Positions 33,443-44,341 of a stretch of DNA of 64,000 bases are shown here, one piece after another. The stretch spans positions 806,562 to 870,561 of the forward strand of contig NW_006763292.1 of assembly GCF_000218685.1 (NCBI RefSeq), read 5' to 3'. How positions within the stretch are numbered: position 1 is the stretch's first letter; every line of letters begins with the position of its first letter. The DNA comes from Serpula lacrymans var. lacrymans S7.9 (Eukaryota; Basidiomycota; Agaricomycetes; Boletales; Serpulaceae). Under the pieces are notes generated by a model, which was not told where the DNA came from, ran no database searches, and was given only the letters and a program-made list of their open reading frames with translations. The position numbers and the translations under genes were made by a program.

Positions 33443-33581
33443 CACTGTGGGGATTATCTTTATATAAGCCCAGCTTATATGCTGAAGATATTGGATATCT
33501 GTGTTCTGATTGGCTGAAAAAAGCTAAAATTTATTATTTTCAGCATATAAGCTGGGCTCATATAAGTTGATCTTCACAGTG
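33443..33581. mobile_element. CACTA-type MITE, 139 bp, TSD ACA
   Basis: Terminal inverted repeats of about 43 bp begin CACTGTG and share TATAAGCCCAGCTTATATGC; the body is nearly palindromic. The same 3-bp ACA flanks both ends (33440-33442 and 33582-33584). CACTR ends with 3-bp duplications are the mark of the CACTA/CMC superfamily, to which the Plavaka and Tnp2 genes in this window belong. Confidence 0.82.
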
Positions 33582-33596
33582 ACAATGGTAAAATAG

Positions 33597-35123
33597 TGTA
33601 GAAATTATATCACATAAGCAAACTTTGGAGCTTTGCCCAAATATTTATTCTGTGATTATAACCGGCCTTTTGTGGCTATTATTAATTTTCACATGGTATT
33701 TACATTTGTTTGGTATATAAGAAGCTTTGTATCTACATTTTACAGCACTCATTTGCCCAAGTATCCTTCTCCCATGCTTATCCCATGCCCTGAAGGTCCA
33801 AATATCCAATACAAACAAATTAGCACATTACATCATTATACTATATCTCGTTGTTGCCACGTCATTGGTGCTCGCTTATATCATTGTCTTCTTGTGTCAT
33901 AATTATTGTTGTCATTGCCGTCACTGCCTTTTTGCCATTTGGGGCCAAATCCAAATTGTCATTTCTGTCTTACTATATATAGTAATAACATCAGACACAT
34001 CTTTTGCAAAGCTTAATGAGAGCAATTATGCTGAGTGGGCTGTCTATATGAGGTGAATGCTGACTAGAAAGGGATTATGGGAGGCTGTTAGTAGCTTGCA
34101 GACTAGGTTAATGGGTAGTCTCAACTTGAAGCCGTTGAAGGCTTTCCTAAAGCAGCAGGCAGAGGCACACACTGAGATCATCCTTTGACTTGAAACCAGC
34201 CAACTCCCCCATGCTATCCCCACCAACCAAGCCAAGCCTGATGCCGCTGAGCTTTGGTCTGCTCTTGAGAAGATCCATGAGGCACGTGGCCTAGCCACTT
34301 GTATGGCATTGGTTTGCCAGTTCAACACAATGTCGAAGAAGCATGACCAATCAATGAATTCCTGGATCACTGCTGTGCAGCACACTTCTTTTTGCTTATC
34401 CCAAATTGGGTATAGTGCAACTGACAAAGACATCATCCTTGTTCTCACCACTGGCTTACCCATTTCATACTCCAGTTTCATTGTGTCACTCAATGCTGAG
34501 ACCACCTCTATTGACCCCTACACCCACTTGCCAAGAGTTGGTAAAATCCTGTCTTATTAATGAAGAAGTGTGTCAGCTGTCTATTTCCCCACACCCTCAA
34601 AATGAAAGTGCAGCTATGTCAGCCACTATGGCTGCAAAACCTCGAACTCCACTCACAAATATTACCTGCTTCACATATGGCAAAAAGGGTCATTACCAAA
34701 TCAACTGCCCGGATAAGAAAAAATCCGGGAAAAGAGTGCTGAGGTAAAAGAATCTGCAAATATGGCAATTGTTGTGGGAAAAGAAGAGGAAGGAATTTGG
34801 TGATTGAGGAAGTATATTTTGGCTTTTAGTCACTTTTTTAATTTTGTTTCATATTTTCTATTTTCTTCTGTTTCCTTGATTCTTCATGCTATGCTCTCTT
34901 GTTTGAGGAGATATGTAGAAGTTATATTACATAAGCAAACTTTGGAGCTTCACCTCGGAGATTTATTCTGTGATTATAATTGGCCTTTTGTGGCTATTAT
35001 TAATTTTCACATGGTATTTATATTTGTTTGGTATATATGTAAGAAGCTTTGTACCTACATTTTATGGCATTCATTTGCCTAAGTATCCTTCTCCTGTGCT
35101 TATTCCCATGCCCTGAAGGTCAG
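33597..35123 (+). mobile_element. Gag-only LTR retroelement (TR-GAG type), 1.5 kb, TSD AATAG
   Basis: Two direct LTRs, 33597-33800 and 34914-35123 (about 204 and 210 bp, both starting TGTAGAA and ending CCCTGAAGGTC), enclose about 1.1 kb. Exact AATAG duplications lie at 33592-33596 and 35124-35128. A polypurine stretch (TTTGAGGAGA) precedes the 3' LTR. The internal region codes only for copia-type gag (see next entry) and has no protease, integrase or RT. That is the layout of non-autonomous TR-GAG elements, mobilised in trans by a full element. Confidence 0.85.
33985..34750 (+). pseudogene. Copia-type gag of the TR-GAG element
   Basis: The frame runs AKLNESNYAEWAVYM (33997-34050), KGLWEAVSSLQT, AELWSALEKIHEARGLATCM (34249-34308) and DKDIILVLTTGLPISYSSF (34426-34480). 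These are the usual copia gag blocks (N-terminal peptide, UBN2-like domain). After a frameshift at about 34550 a zinc knuckle CFTYGKKGHYQINC follows, with its second Cys replaced by Tyr. In-frame stops lie after WAVYMR and in the HTEIIL segment. Gag would form the particle and bind RNA, but this copy is inactive. Confidence 0.8.
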
Positions 35124-35128
35124 AATAG

Positions 35129-35883
35129 GCAACAAATAGATTATCTCACTTGAAAAAAAGAGGTGCAGTTACCTCCTTCCACTTGTATTGGCATGCCATC
35201 ACATTTTTGGTGCCCTAACACTTGTTACTGTATTTTCCTCGATACTTCAACGGCCCTGATCCATGCCTGTAGTTAGTTGAATCAGTGGTACCATCAGCTT
35301 CTATTCACTTGCAGTTGACAACTTTGACTTTGTTCTGAGTTTTTGCTGGAGCTATCTGTGTCTCTGGAGCTGGGGCAGTCATTTTCTTCCTTGCTATTTT
35401 CTCACTGTAACTTCTAAGGTTGTATGGCCTGTGTTTGAGTGAAGTTGGTGTCCTGAGAACTAAGGGCAATGAGCAGTTTTTGCAAGCCAATAACAATCAA
35501 CTGGATATCTCCTGCCAGTAAAATGAAGGGGGGGAGTGTGTTGCAGGGGTCATGGAGGCACAGGGGGGTGGTGGGGGTTGATTATTACTACTAACAGTTT
35601 GTTGGTGAAATTGGCAGATAATCTAGTATTTTATTATAAATAACATTGCCCTCCGGGACAGTCACCTGGTTTTGTCTGAGTTCTATTGCCAGCTGATGTT
35701 TGAAAATTGTCAGCTACAGCTGCAAGTCATAAATGTGTTGCATGGTCAAACCCAAAATTTTATAGTGATGTGTAGTTGGAGTCTTGTTGAGAATGGGTCA
35801 ACACCAGAAATTCAGTTTGTCTTACAATGTGCAATTTTTTTATCATGTGCAGTCTATACCGTACTGATTATTCCCGGTCATAC
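35129..35883. other. Gene-free stretch
   Basis: Between the TR-GAG element and a solo LTR. A few short frames and a G-rich patch (ggggggagtg, ggggggtggtggggg, 35530-35575) are present. No gene is supported. Confidence 0.4.
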
Positions 35884-36296
35884 TGTAACAACCAACAGTT
35901 TGTATACTCTGGCGCACAACTCAGACAAGCAGTAGTGAAGTGAGTGGAAGTGGATACCCCTTAAGATGGGACCAAGTTAGTTGTGGGTAAACAACAGGAG
36001 GACTCGCTGAGGACTCTCCTTGATTTATTGGGGTATATATACTACTACAGGTTGTTTGTACATGTGTACTATATAGTTGATGAAGGCAGTGGCTGATGAT
36101 GTCATGGGGCACAGCCCATGTGATCAGCTCCACTGCGTGAGATACTTGTAGCTGAAAATGAAAAAAGGCAGCGCAGCGCGAGAAAGTGGAGTTTGAACGA
36201 AATGAAAAGTGCTGCATGGCACAGTGTGTGAAAACTACAGAAGAAAGTTAAAAAGGAGAATGAAATTTAAAGGTCCAAACATTGTGTATTGTAACA
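35884..36296 (-). repeat. Solo LTR (gypsy family A), TSD CATAC
   Basis: A 413-bp copy with exact duplications CATAC at 35879-35883 and 36297-36301. It is closest by eye to the copy at 1783-2195 (both share tttgtatactctgg and caactcagacaagc). Confidence 0.93.
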
Positions 36297-36301
36297 CATA
36301 C

Positions 36302-37143
36302 CACCCATTGCAGTCCTGCCATATATCCGAGTCTGGAGCTTGCTTTTGACAAGCACGGTGTTGATAGTGGTCCTTAAGTTTGGACGCGTCATAGGAAAAT
36401 ACAATAGCATTTAAATTATGTCTTAGACATGTTAGCTTGACAGCCACATGTCAGAACCGTGACCTGCGGAGTGTTTAGAGTTACAGAGTATGGAGATGGA
36501 GTAGGGGGTAACATAGTACAAGATGGGGAATGGAATTGGCTTAGCTTGTGCGCTAGGCCCTTCCGTGGTCCTTGGTCCCTAACTCAATGGAAAATGGATG
36601 GAGGAGAGTAGAGGATGGAAAGGGAGCAGAGTAAAGGCCCTTCAGAGAAGGATTGGAAAACTTAGAAAGAGACTTGTAAAAGACGAGGGAATCTAGTTGA
36701 TATTTGAACTGCGGAAACGGAGTACAGGAGCTACAACTTATATACTGTCAGAAGAGTGGGGGCTCATAAGGAGTAACTTGTAATGTAGGTACAGAGTTCT
36801 ATGTGGACAATTATCTAGCGAGACAGAAACATATAGGAGTGTATCATAAGGTCTAATTATAGAGTCCATGAAGAGTATGGGAACATGCATAGAAAAGCAT
36901 ATGATGGACTAGAAGTCTGGTGCAGGAGTATTGGAACGGGAGTCCGAAGTACCATGTGGGGGTGGGACACGGGGCTATGCTGACTGGCAGGCCATGAGGA
37001 GCATAATCCCAAGAGTACCAAAGATTTGGGAGGTTCGGATTTGGGGAAATATCTCCTTTGGAGATGCTGGAGTCCTGTTCTCCAGTACAGATATGACACC
37101 ACATTAGGGTATTCAATTCTAGGTAACATTGTCAGTCAATCCA
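36302..37143 (-). pseudogene. Unknown minus-strand exon split by a 649-bp solo LTR
   Basis: With the LTR at 36449-37097 removed, one minus-strand reading connects AIEFVKAYLLTPRMGKLD (in the inverted repeat arm, 37200-37140), MLPRIEYPNV, then KLTCLRHNLNAIVFSYDASK and CQKQAPDSDIWQDCNGW (36440-36302). The join through the CCACA duplication keeps frame, which supports the excision model. The protein family is not recognised. It contains a stop after GKLD. Confidence 0.45.
36449..37097 (+). repeat. Solo LTR, 649 bp, TSD CCACA
   Basis: It begins TGTCAGAACCGTGACCTG and ends CAGATATGACA (TGTCA..TGACA). Exact CCACA lies at 36444-36448 and 37098-37102. Its 3' part is similar to bases 1-133 of the window, so this LTR family has at least two copies here. 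Confidence 0.92.
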
Positions 37144-37622
37144 ATTTACCCATCCGAGGTGTCAGAAGGTATGCTTTGACAAATTCAATGGCCATATGCG
37201 GTTCATACTCATAGAATGCTGTTAAACTGGCACAAAGATCATATTTATATGTAAGATGAGATGTACATAATGTCTATGTACTGTACTATTGCGGTGACAA
37301 TCTAAAATGCAAGCATGCATGGCATATATTGTGAAGGAATAGGACAGTGTTTCAAGGCAATTGCCACTGATTCAAAATACAACATCCATACAAAGCGAAT
37401 CAATTGAAAACAAGAATGGCCCTGTAATGTTTCTGCATCTGCACACATTGCAATTAAACTTGAGAACTATGTCTCACCATCAATAGATACCAATTCAGCA
37501 CTGTAAGTTGTCCTGGCCTGCATCTTTCATGAGCTTACCATGACCAACCACCACACTAGAGGAATGTATGACTGGAACATCAAAGACCGCAAGGACAGCT
37601 TATTTCTTCCAGAGAACTTGCC
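37144..37622. repeat. Left arm of a 479-bp near-perfect inverted repeat
   Basis: It pairs base for base with 38078-38556. I count three mismatches in 479 by eye. Loop 455 bp. No target duplication or transposon-type ends are seen. The outer end lies 46 bp from the solo LTR at 36449-37097 and overlaps the minus-strand unknown exon. Confidence 0.95.
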
Positions 37623-38077
37623 TCATCACTGTTAGTGGGATGCAAAAGCACTTCCCAACAACAAGTACTTGAACATCTATCTCTGTGAAGTGCACTCTCA
37701 TGGTCTTGCTCAACTTGCATAAATAGGCTATGTCAACCACATAGCATTCTCTCATTCAATCCTGGAAGGTATCTGCATTAGACCATGTAATGGTGATACC
37801 GCAACCACAGTACAATGAATACTTGCACATCACGTGCATCCACAAGGTGGTAGTGTCATTAACAACCTCCTTACAACCCCACATACACTGACAAATGCGC
37901 AAAGTACGGAGCCACAATGAAGGGATTCTGGACATCCACTGCAACAATACATCAGCAATCAAAACTTACGGCTTGGGTAAAGCAAAGGACCTGATGCAAG
38001 CTGTGCCAATGCTGCACAGTGCAGATGAATGTCACAGTATAACACATGCAACATCAACAAAGCAGAATGTATAATTG

Positions 38078-38556
38078 GGCAAGTTCTCTGGAAGAAATAA
38101 GCTGTCCTTGCGGTCTTTGATGTTCCAGTCATACATTCCTCTAGTGTGGTGGTTGGTCATGGTAAGCTCATGAAAGATGCAGGCCAGGACAACTTACAGT
38201 GCTGAATTGATATCTATTGATGGTGAGACATAGTTCTCAAGTTTAATTGCAATGTGTGCAGATGCAGAAACATTACAGGGCCATTCTTGTTTTCAATTGA
38301 TTCGCTTTGTATGGATGTTGTATTTTGAATCAGTGGCAATTGCCTTGAAACACTGTCCTATTCCTTCACAATACATGCCATGCATGCTTGCATTTTAGAT
38401 TGTCACCGCAATAGTACAGTACATAGACATTATGTACATCTCATCTTACATATAAATATGATCTTTGTGCCAGTTTAACAGCATTCTATGAGTATGAACT
38501 GCATATGGCCATTGAATTTGTCAAAGCATACCTTCTGACACCTCGGATGGGTAAAT
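38078..38556. repeat. Right arm of the 479-bp inverted repeat
   Basis: Mirror of 37144-37622. The homology stops sharply at 38556 (ggtaaat then aacggt) and at 38078. The sequence has no long ORF in either orientation. Confidence 0.95.
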
Positions 38557-38559
38557 AAC

Positions 38560-39900
38560 GGTCACCAGGATGCATGTTCACAAGAATTTCAAAGTGTCCT
38601 TGACTCTGGCTGAATATAACCATTTCTCCTGGCCACAAAAATGTTTTACACAACTTTCATAATGCACTGTTTGTAGGGTAGTGGCTGGCATCCTCAACAT
38701 ATTATACCATAAAGACAATTGAGCTGAAGTGGATATACTTGACAAGAGGTGTAATGAGAAAGGGTAAATAAAGCGAGAGATGGGGTTGTGTGAAAGCATG
38801 CACAGTGGTTTGCTGGAATGATACTATTTCAACGTGAGATGCTTTGGTTGAAGTGAACTGCAAGGCTCTCAGGTTTGTGTTCTGTTTCCCATTACAAGAT
38901 ATCAGTGGTATCCTTGCTTTAAAGTGTAAGCTTACTTTGCAAGATAAAGACATTGTTGATTGTTGGCTGGCTTGGTGAATGGGATAAAATGGTGTTTTAG
39001 CATTTGTCGGTAGCCTGATACGCAACTTGATCACAAAATATGATGGGTTATTTATTGTAATATTTTCTATGGAGGTTCCATTGATGTTGGCAAGGAGCAC
39101 TTTTTGATTGAAGGAATTTGATGTCATATTGCTTGCACCTCAGTATAGTGGTGTTACAAGTTCTGTAGCATCCGCAGCAGACCTTGTTTGGAGCGCACTT
39201 GTGCTACACTGTTCCTGCTGGCATGATACCACCACAAAGGATGTGCCAGATCATTTGTATTGAAGTTTTCCTGTGTTGAACTGAGTCTGGTTTCAGGTGC
39301 ATTCTTCATGATGATAACCAGGAACACCCTATAGCAAGGCAGATATCAAATTTGCTGTTTGTATGCGGCCTTCAAGATTGCTGCTTGTCGGCGCAAACAC
39401 TTCATACCACCAATCCACAATGCCGTTGTCTTGGTCATAGAATTGACAGATTGGTTGCAATGAAGGGCTCCCAAATGTGCCCGCAATTTTGCTCAAGATA
39501 TGAGGATTGAACACATCACACTTCACAGCCAGAGGACAAATTAAGCTGACAATATCAGATAAGGATTGCAGTTCCTGGTAGAATGTACAACTACACATAA
39601 AGCATATCTCCCAACAACTCTTTTTTATCTGTCGATACACTATTTTTACACGAGGTTGCTTCACGAGAGTTGGTGTGGTGGCTCACTTTTTTTCCTATTA
39701 TCCAGTCCGGATTGTGCATTTTCAACATGGTTTGTAGTTTAACTGTACTTTTGAAAGGTTTTGTTGCCCAAACATGATCAATACAATCCTTAATTGATTC
39801 ATTTAAAGGAGTGACCAAGTTTAATGAGCTACACTGAGGAACCATGGTTGAAGGAGATGGGGGTGTTCTACTACTGACTCATTGCATTGAAATGTGCTGC
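38560..39900 (-). pseudogene. Unassigned minus-strand exons
   Basis: Three open frames follow one another on the minus strand: 39845-39591 (VWATKPFKSTVKLQTMLKMH), 39664-39329 (CDVFNPHILSKIAGTFGSPS, NGIVDWWYEVFAPTSSNL) and 39127-38702 (NPSYFVIKLRIRLPTNAK). They read like pieces of one protein with no family I recognise. Their C-terminal side ends near the inverted repeat at 38556. Confidence 0.3.
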
Positions 39901-41930
39901 AAAATGGGAGGTATCATTCACGTGCAATGTAGAGTACATCATATCTGTGTAATATACAGACAATTTTATATGCACAATTGCGTGATAGGTATGTGGAGTT
40001 TGTAGCATATTTCAATATAGGAAAATGAGTCATAAAGGGCACAAAAATATTGAGAATTGGTAAAGTCATTGTGAAAAGTAGTGAAAGAGAGAGTCTTCTC
40101 AAATTTTGACTTCAGTCTCTGGAACATTGTTGTCATCTTCAGTAGTGGTGGACCTATGTAAGAAAGAAACACTTTGCAGTTCAAAGTTTGCTACTCAGTT
40201 CACCCATTTCTGGGAGTTGCCCAGTGAAGTGTCTTTCTTCTGTGGTGATCTGTCCTTCTTCTTGTATCGAGTAATTACTGCTTTGACAAGGACAGCATCT
40301 TTGATCTGCAAGTCCATTACAGGGTAGGAAGACATCTTGTGCTTGCTTGTGAATTCTTCATGTGCATCAAAGTCTTCCATGAATGGCTGGACCAAATGAG
40401 TAATAAACACCTGAGGGAATAACATCTTCAGTATACACACAAAATTGTCAGTACCTCCCACTCGGGTGTTCTGCCATCAGGCTACCCAGATTGCATTCCA
40501 GTCAGTGTCAGTGATATTCCTTTTTATCCGTGAACAAACAGAAGAGCAGACAGTGGAGGAATAAGTTACCTAATGCTGTGGTTGATCTGCCAGACAACCT
40601 TTTGCAAGTGACACTGGTGCCATCAACAGAAAAAGGCACCACATTTAATGCTACTCACCCAGCTGGACTGCTATTATTATCAACAAACCAGATTCCAGAG
40701 ACTAGTCCCGCAATCCAAATGACAGCTGGGTTGTTGATGTTAATTGCACATAAAATGTGGCTCTTGTTGAAGAGTTTCCCGTGGCTTCCCCATTCCAGGC
40801 CCTCTGTTGGGAACCTGTTGATGGCATACTTGTTTGTGGCCTGATTGGAGTATGACACAATCCTGTTAATACAGGTAACATTTATAGTTATGAGCATACA
40901 ACAGATAGCACTGATTTTGAATAGCATATCGTATAACATTGTTACCCAAACCTTGCAGTAAGGTGGGATCAATGACAATATCACAGGACAAGCTGGAGTT
41001 CACATTATCAGCTACTTGAAGGCTTGTGTGCTTGTTGTTTCCGTTGAGAGCACTGTTTCTGTTAGCATCTTCTGACACTTGAGGAACAGTAGGTACATTG
41101 TGTGTACGTGACCGGTTACATTGGTCAACCTATGAATTGGTAATGAGTATATATCAAAAACACAATTTTTACCGTTCATTCACCTTGTTTTCTTTGAGGG
41201 TTGGTCTGCTTCAGCGTCCAACAAGAGCTTACACTTTGTGTCAGAGGGAGACATGAAGAATTAAGATTAATTTGCAGCCTTGTGAATAAAAAAAATATTA
41301 TTATAAGACAAGAATTACGGGGTGTTGCCCAAAGTTTGGACATTGTACAATAAGGCCAAACAGGCAACAGTCAGGGGGTGTATCAAGGAATCAGCATCGC
41401 TGTTCACATTTTATCATCAACTGCAAAAATGACAGAATCCACAAAAAAACTCACCCAGTCCAGTTGCTGTAATGAGATAAATTACACTTGCCAAGGAAGC
41501 CTTGCACTCGCAACATAATGGTACAATATATGATCTGGAGTTGGTAGAAGTCCATATAAAATATGATATTGTGTGTGGTTGCTGAGATTGACGCCTGTAG
41601 AAGAAATGTATGCCCATTTGCCTAACTGGTCAAAGTCATACAGCACACATTGCCAGTTTTCCTGTGGTTTGTCCAATGTAGATCTACAGAGCAAGATCAG
41701 AATGGAAGGCCATTTGTTGTGAGTGAGGACATTGTTTTGATCAAAAACATAAGTAATCAATACGTCAATTACAATGTACTTACCTTGCGAGAATGACATT
41801 GTTATCTATAATAAAGGGGATGGTTGTCCCAAATGCCACGTGTGAACCATGTTGCATCGTTTATTTTGCTTAGTTTTGCTTGCGTGGTTTTTGTGGCAAT
41901 ACAGAAACAGCAGTACAGTAGTAGTGAACA
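39900..41930 (-). pseudogene. Unassigned minus-strand multi-exon gene
   Basis: Readable pieces from 5' to 3' on the minus strand are RSTLDKPQENWQCVLYDFDQ and YHILYGLLPTPDHILYHYV (41700-41500), CPNFGQHP (41345-41320) and VSEDANRNSALNGNNKHTSL (41080-41020). INRFPTEGLEWGSHGKLFNK and PAVIWIAGLVSGIWFVDN follow (40830-40680), then FVCILKMLFPQVFITHLVQPF and VMDLQIKDAVLVKAVITRYK (40445-40260). A GT-AG intron of about 55 bp fits at 41180-41130. A frameshift is needed near 40460. The text is conserved-looking, but I do not know the family. Confidence 0.4.
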
Positions 41931-42060
41931 CAGTGAAAATTGTAGCCACACTGAAGAATTCTCACGCTTATAAGAACAGACAGCACAAGTTCACTGACTT
42001 TTGACTCAGTAAAATTTGATCACTTAACTGTATTATTATTACTCAAAAGATAATGTAGAG

Positions 42061-42463
42061 CAGCTCGGTCAAGAGCAGCAAAATGCTTTTGATACCATCA
42101 TGCAGTCAATTCATCATAATTGGGGAACAACCTTTATTCACAGTGCTGGAGGTACCGGTAGGGGGAAAACATATCTCTGTAATACAATTACTGCTGTTGT
42201 TTGAGCAAGGGATAATTATAATGTTGCTCTATGTGTAGCATCCTCTGGGATTGCATCCCTACTCTTGGAGGATGACCGCACAGCTCATTTGTGCCTTGGA
42301 ATCCCTATTCCTGTGAATGAAGCACCCACATGGATTCTAAAAAACTCTGACCTCCATGAGGTATTGAAACATACCGGAGTTATTGTCTGGGATGAACCAC
42401 CAATGCAACACTGTCATGGAATTAAAAGCATTGGATTGTACATTGCGGGACATTTTGGATAAT
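42061..42463 (+). pseudogene. Helitron-type Pif1 helicase, 5' part
   Basis: QEQQNAFDTIMQSIHHNWG leads to a Walker A block, SAGGTGRGKTYLCNTI (one codon longer than the usual GGTGKT). NVALCVASSGIASLLLEDDR and TAHLCLGIPIPVNEAP follow, then the Walker B region VIVWDEPPMQHCHGI. A frameshift after GIK continues as ALDCTLRDILDNQ up to the copia insertion. Together with 48482-48640 it forms the core of a Pif1 helicase as found in Helitron RepHel proteins, which unwind DNA for rolling-circle transposition. No Rep domain is present and there are internal stops, so it is a relic. Confidence 0.85.
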
Positions 42464-42468
42464 CAGCT

Positions 42469-42788
42469 TATTAAGAACAAAGCTTGAAGGAAGTGTCTAG
42501 CCACTTGCTGAGAGCAATCAGGGACTGGAACTAGAGTCCAATGTGAGTAACTGTATTATTAGAGAGTATGACAGGTATACAGTACCTAGAGTCCAATGTG
42601 AGTAACTAGAGAATAGGAAGCATTGGACTCTGCAGTACTGTCCGAAGTTTTGTAAACAAAGGTAAACAAAGCAGCCACAAAGGCGAAATAATAGAGAACA
42701 CAATCAATAGTGAATGATAGAAGAATAGATAGAGAAAGGAATGAAAATATATAGGTAGCACAAAGGTGCAGAATCACCAAAACTAACA
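42469..42788 (-). repeat. 3' LTR of the copia element, with a 55-bp extra block
   Basis: 320 bp against 265 bp in the 5' LTR. The extra is a second copy of the 22-bp ctagagtccaatgtgagtaact plus a 33-bp unique piece (about 42552-42584). Otherwise only two substitutions separate the LTRs. Confidence 0.95.
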
Positions 42789-42817
42789 CTCCCCCCTGAT
42801 GCTGCACCTCCCAAGCA

Positions 42818-44329
42818 TCAGCTCCCCCCTGATCTAATAAGTCCCATCATCTTCCTGAACACTTCCACTTTAGGCTTGGCAAGAGCCTTGGTCAACAAGT
42901 CTGCAGGCATTTCAGCAGTGGGAACAAAGGTAGGAGCAATCTGCCCAGAGTCAACAACATCTCTCAACCAATGCCATCGCAGATCAAGGTGTTTCATCCG
43001 ACCATGGTGCTCAGGGTTCTTGGATACAGAGATGGCAGATTGGTTGTCAATATGAAGGGTGGAAGGAGAGGTGATAGGATAGCCCATTTCCTTCAACAAA
43101 TTTCGCATCCAGCAGATCTCTTTGCCAGCCTCAACAGCAGCAATGTATTCTGCTTCAGTGGTGGACAGAGCAACAATGTTCTGAAGCTTGAAGCTCCAGG
43201 AGACAGCACCAGATCCCATCTTGACAATATAGGCACCAGTAGAACGACCAGAGTCCTTGTCACCACCATGATCAGCATCAGAGAAAGTGGTGAAGAGTTC
43301 AGTGGAATTGGGATCAGGACCAAGGACAAGGGAATGATCAAGGGTGCCTTGCAAGTAGGGGAACAAGTGCTTGACAGCGCTCCAGTGAGTAAGACCAGGA
43401 TTAGAGTTATATCTGGCAAGGACTCCAACAGTGTAGGCAATGTCAGGACGAGTGGTAGTGGCCAGATACATCAGAGCACCAACAGCAGCAAGGTAAGGAA
43501 TGTCCTTCATCAAAGCAGCATCACTGGATGTTTTGGGAGACATGTCCTTGGTGAGGCGCAAACCAGGATCCATGGGAGTGGACACAGGCTTGCAGTCCTT
43601 CATGCCAAAGCGCTCCAGAATGTCCAGAGTGTACTGATGTTGGGAGAGGGAGATGGTGCGATTACTTAGGTCTCTAGTGATGGAAATGCCAAGTAAATAA
43701 GAAGTAGGGCCAAGATCACGAAGCTTAAAGTGCAGGGAGAGGTCCTTGACAGCTTGGTCAAGTGCAGAAGTAGAAGTGGATGCCAGTGTCATGTCATCAA
43801 CAAAGACAGGCAGGATAATGCGCACATCAGCTCTGTTAAAGACATAGATGGCAGAGTCTGAATAAGTACGCTTGAATCCGAGTTTTTCAAGCACAGTGTG
43901 CATCTTCTGGTTCCACATTCTGCCTCCCTGCTTTGTCCCATAGATGGCCTTGCTCAACTGGCAAACAAGATTGCGAGGACCCTGATGGAATCCCTCTGGC
44001 TGATGCATGTAGACCTTGACATCCATGACTCCATTCAGGAATGCATGGGAAATGTCAATGGAGCGCAAATGGAGGTTGTGGATGGCTGCAATGGCAAGGA
44101 CAACTCTGATGGATGATATGCGGACAGTAGGTGCAAATATTTCGAGGAAATCAAAGCCAGGGCGCTGGTTATAACCTTTGGCCACATATCTGGCCTTGTA
44201 GCGCTCAACAGTGCCATCTGAGTTGCGCTTGATCTTGAAGACCCACTTGCCACCAATAGCATTGACTCCAGGAGGTAGTTCCACTAGTGACCAAGTACCA
44301 TTGCGCTCATGAGCTTGAAGCTCTTCCAT
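42818..44329 (-). CDS. Copia pol: reverse transcriptase and RNase H
   Basis: A 503-codon open frame in phase with gag-IN, separated only by a UAG and four codons. The RT has NGTWSLVELPPGVNAIGGKW and RYKARYVAKGYNQRPG near the start, PVFVDDMTLAST as the catalytic V-D-D block (about residue 170), and LLGISITRDL. RNase H has FSDADHGGDKDSGRSTGAYI, AVSWSFKLQN and ALSTTEAEYIAAVEAGKEI, and ends in DLRWHWLRDVV and ADLLTKALAKP. All catalytic blocks look intact. It would copy the element RNA to DNA. Its own Met is not a start in the family, since it is the pol part of one polyprotein. Confidence 0.95.
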   Translation of the reverse strand: MEELQAHERNGTWSLVELPPGVNAIGGKWVFKIKRNSDGTVERYKARYVAKGYNQRPGFDFLEIFAPTVRISSIRVVLAIAAIHNLHLRSIDISHAFLNGVMDVKVYMHQPEGFHQGPRNLVCQLSKAIYGTKQGGRMWNQKMHTVLEKLGFKRTYSDSAIYVFNRADVRIILPVFVDDMTLASTSTSALDQAVKDLSLHFKLRDLGPTSYLLGISITRDLSNRTISLSQHQYTLDILERFGMKDCKPVSTPMDPGLRLTKDMSPKTSSDAALMKDIPYLAAVGALMYLATTTRPDIAYTVGVLARYNSNPGLTHWSAVKHLFPYLQGTLDHSLVLGPDPNSTELFTTFSDADHGGDKDSGRSTGAYIVKMGSGAVSWSFKLQNIVALSTTEAEYIAAVEAGKEICWMRNLLKEMGYPITSPSTLHIDNQSAISVSKNPEHHGRMKHLDLRWHWLRDVVDSGQIAPTFVPTAEMPADLLTKALAKPKVEVFRKMMGLIRSGGS

Positions 44330-44341
44330 GGCTGCCTCTCT

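Noticed and set aside
42971..43669. 232-codon plus-strand open frame
   Set aside because: It lies entirely antisense to the copia reverse transcriptase and RNase H, whose motifs are clear on the minus strand.
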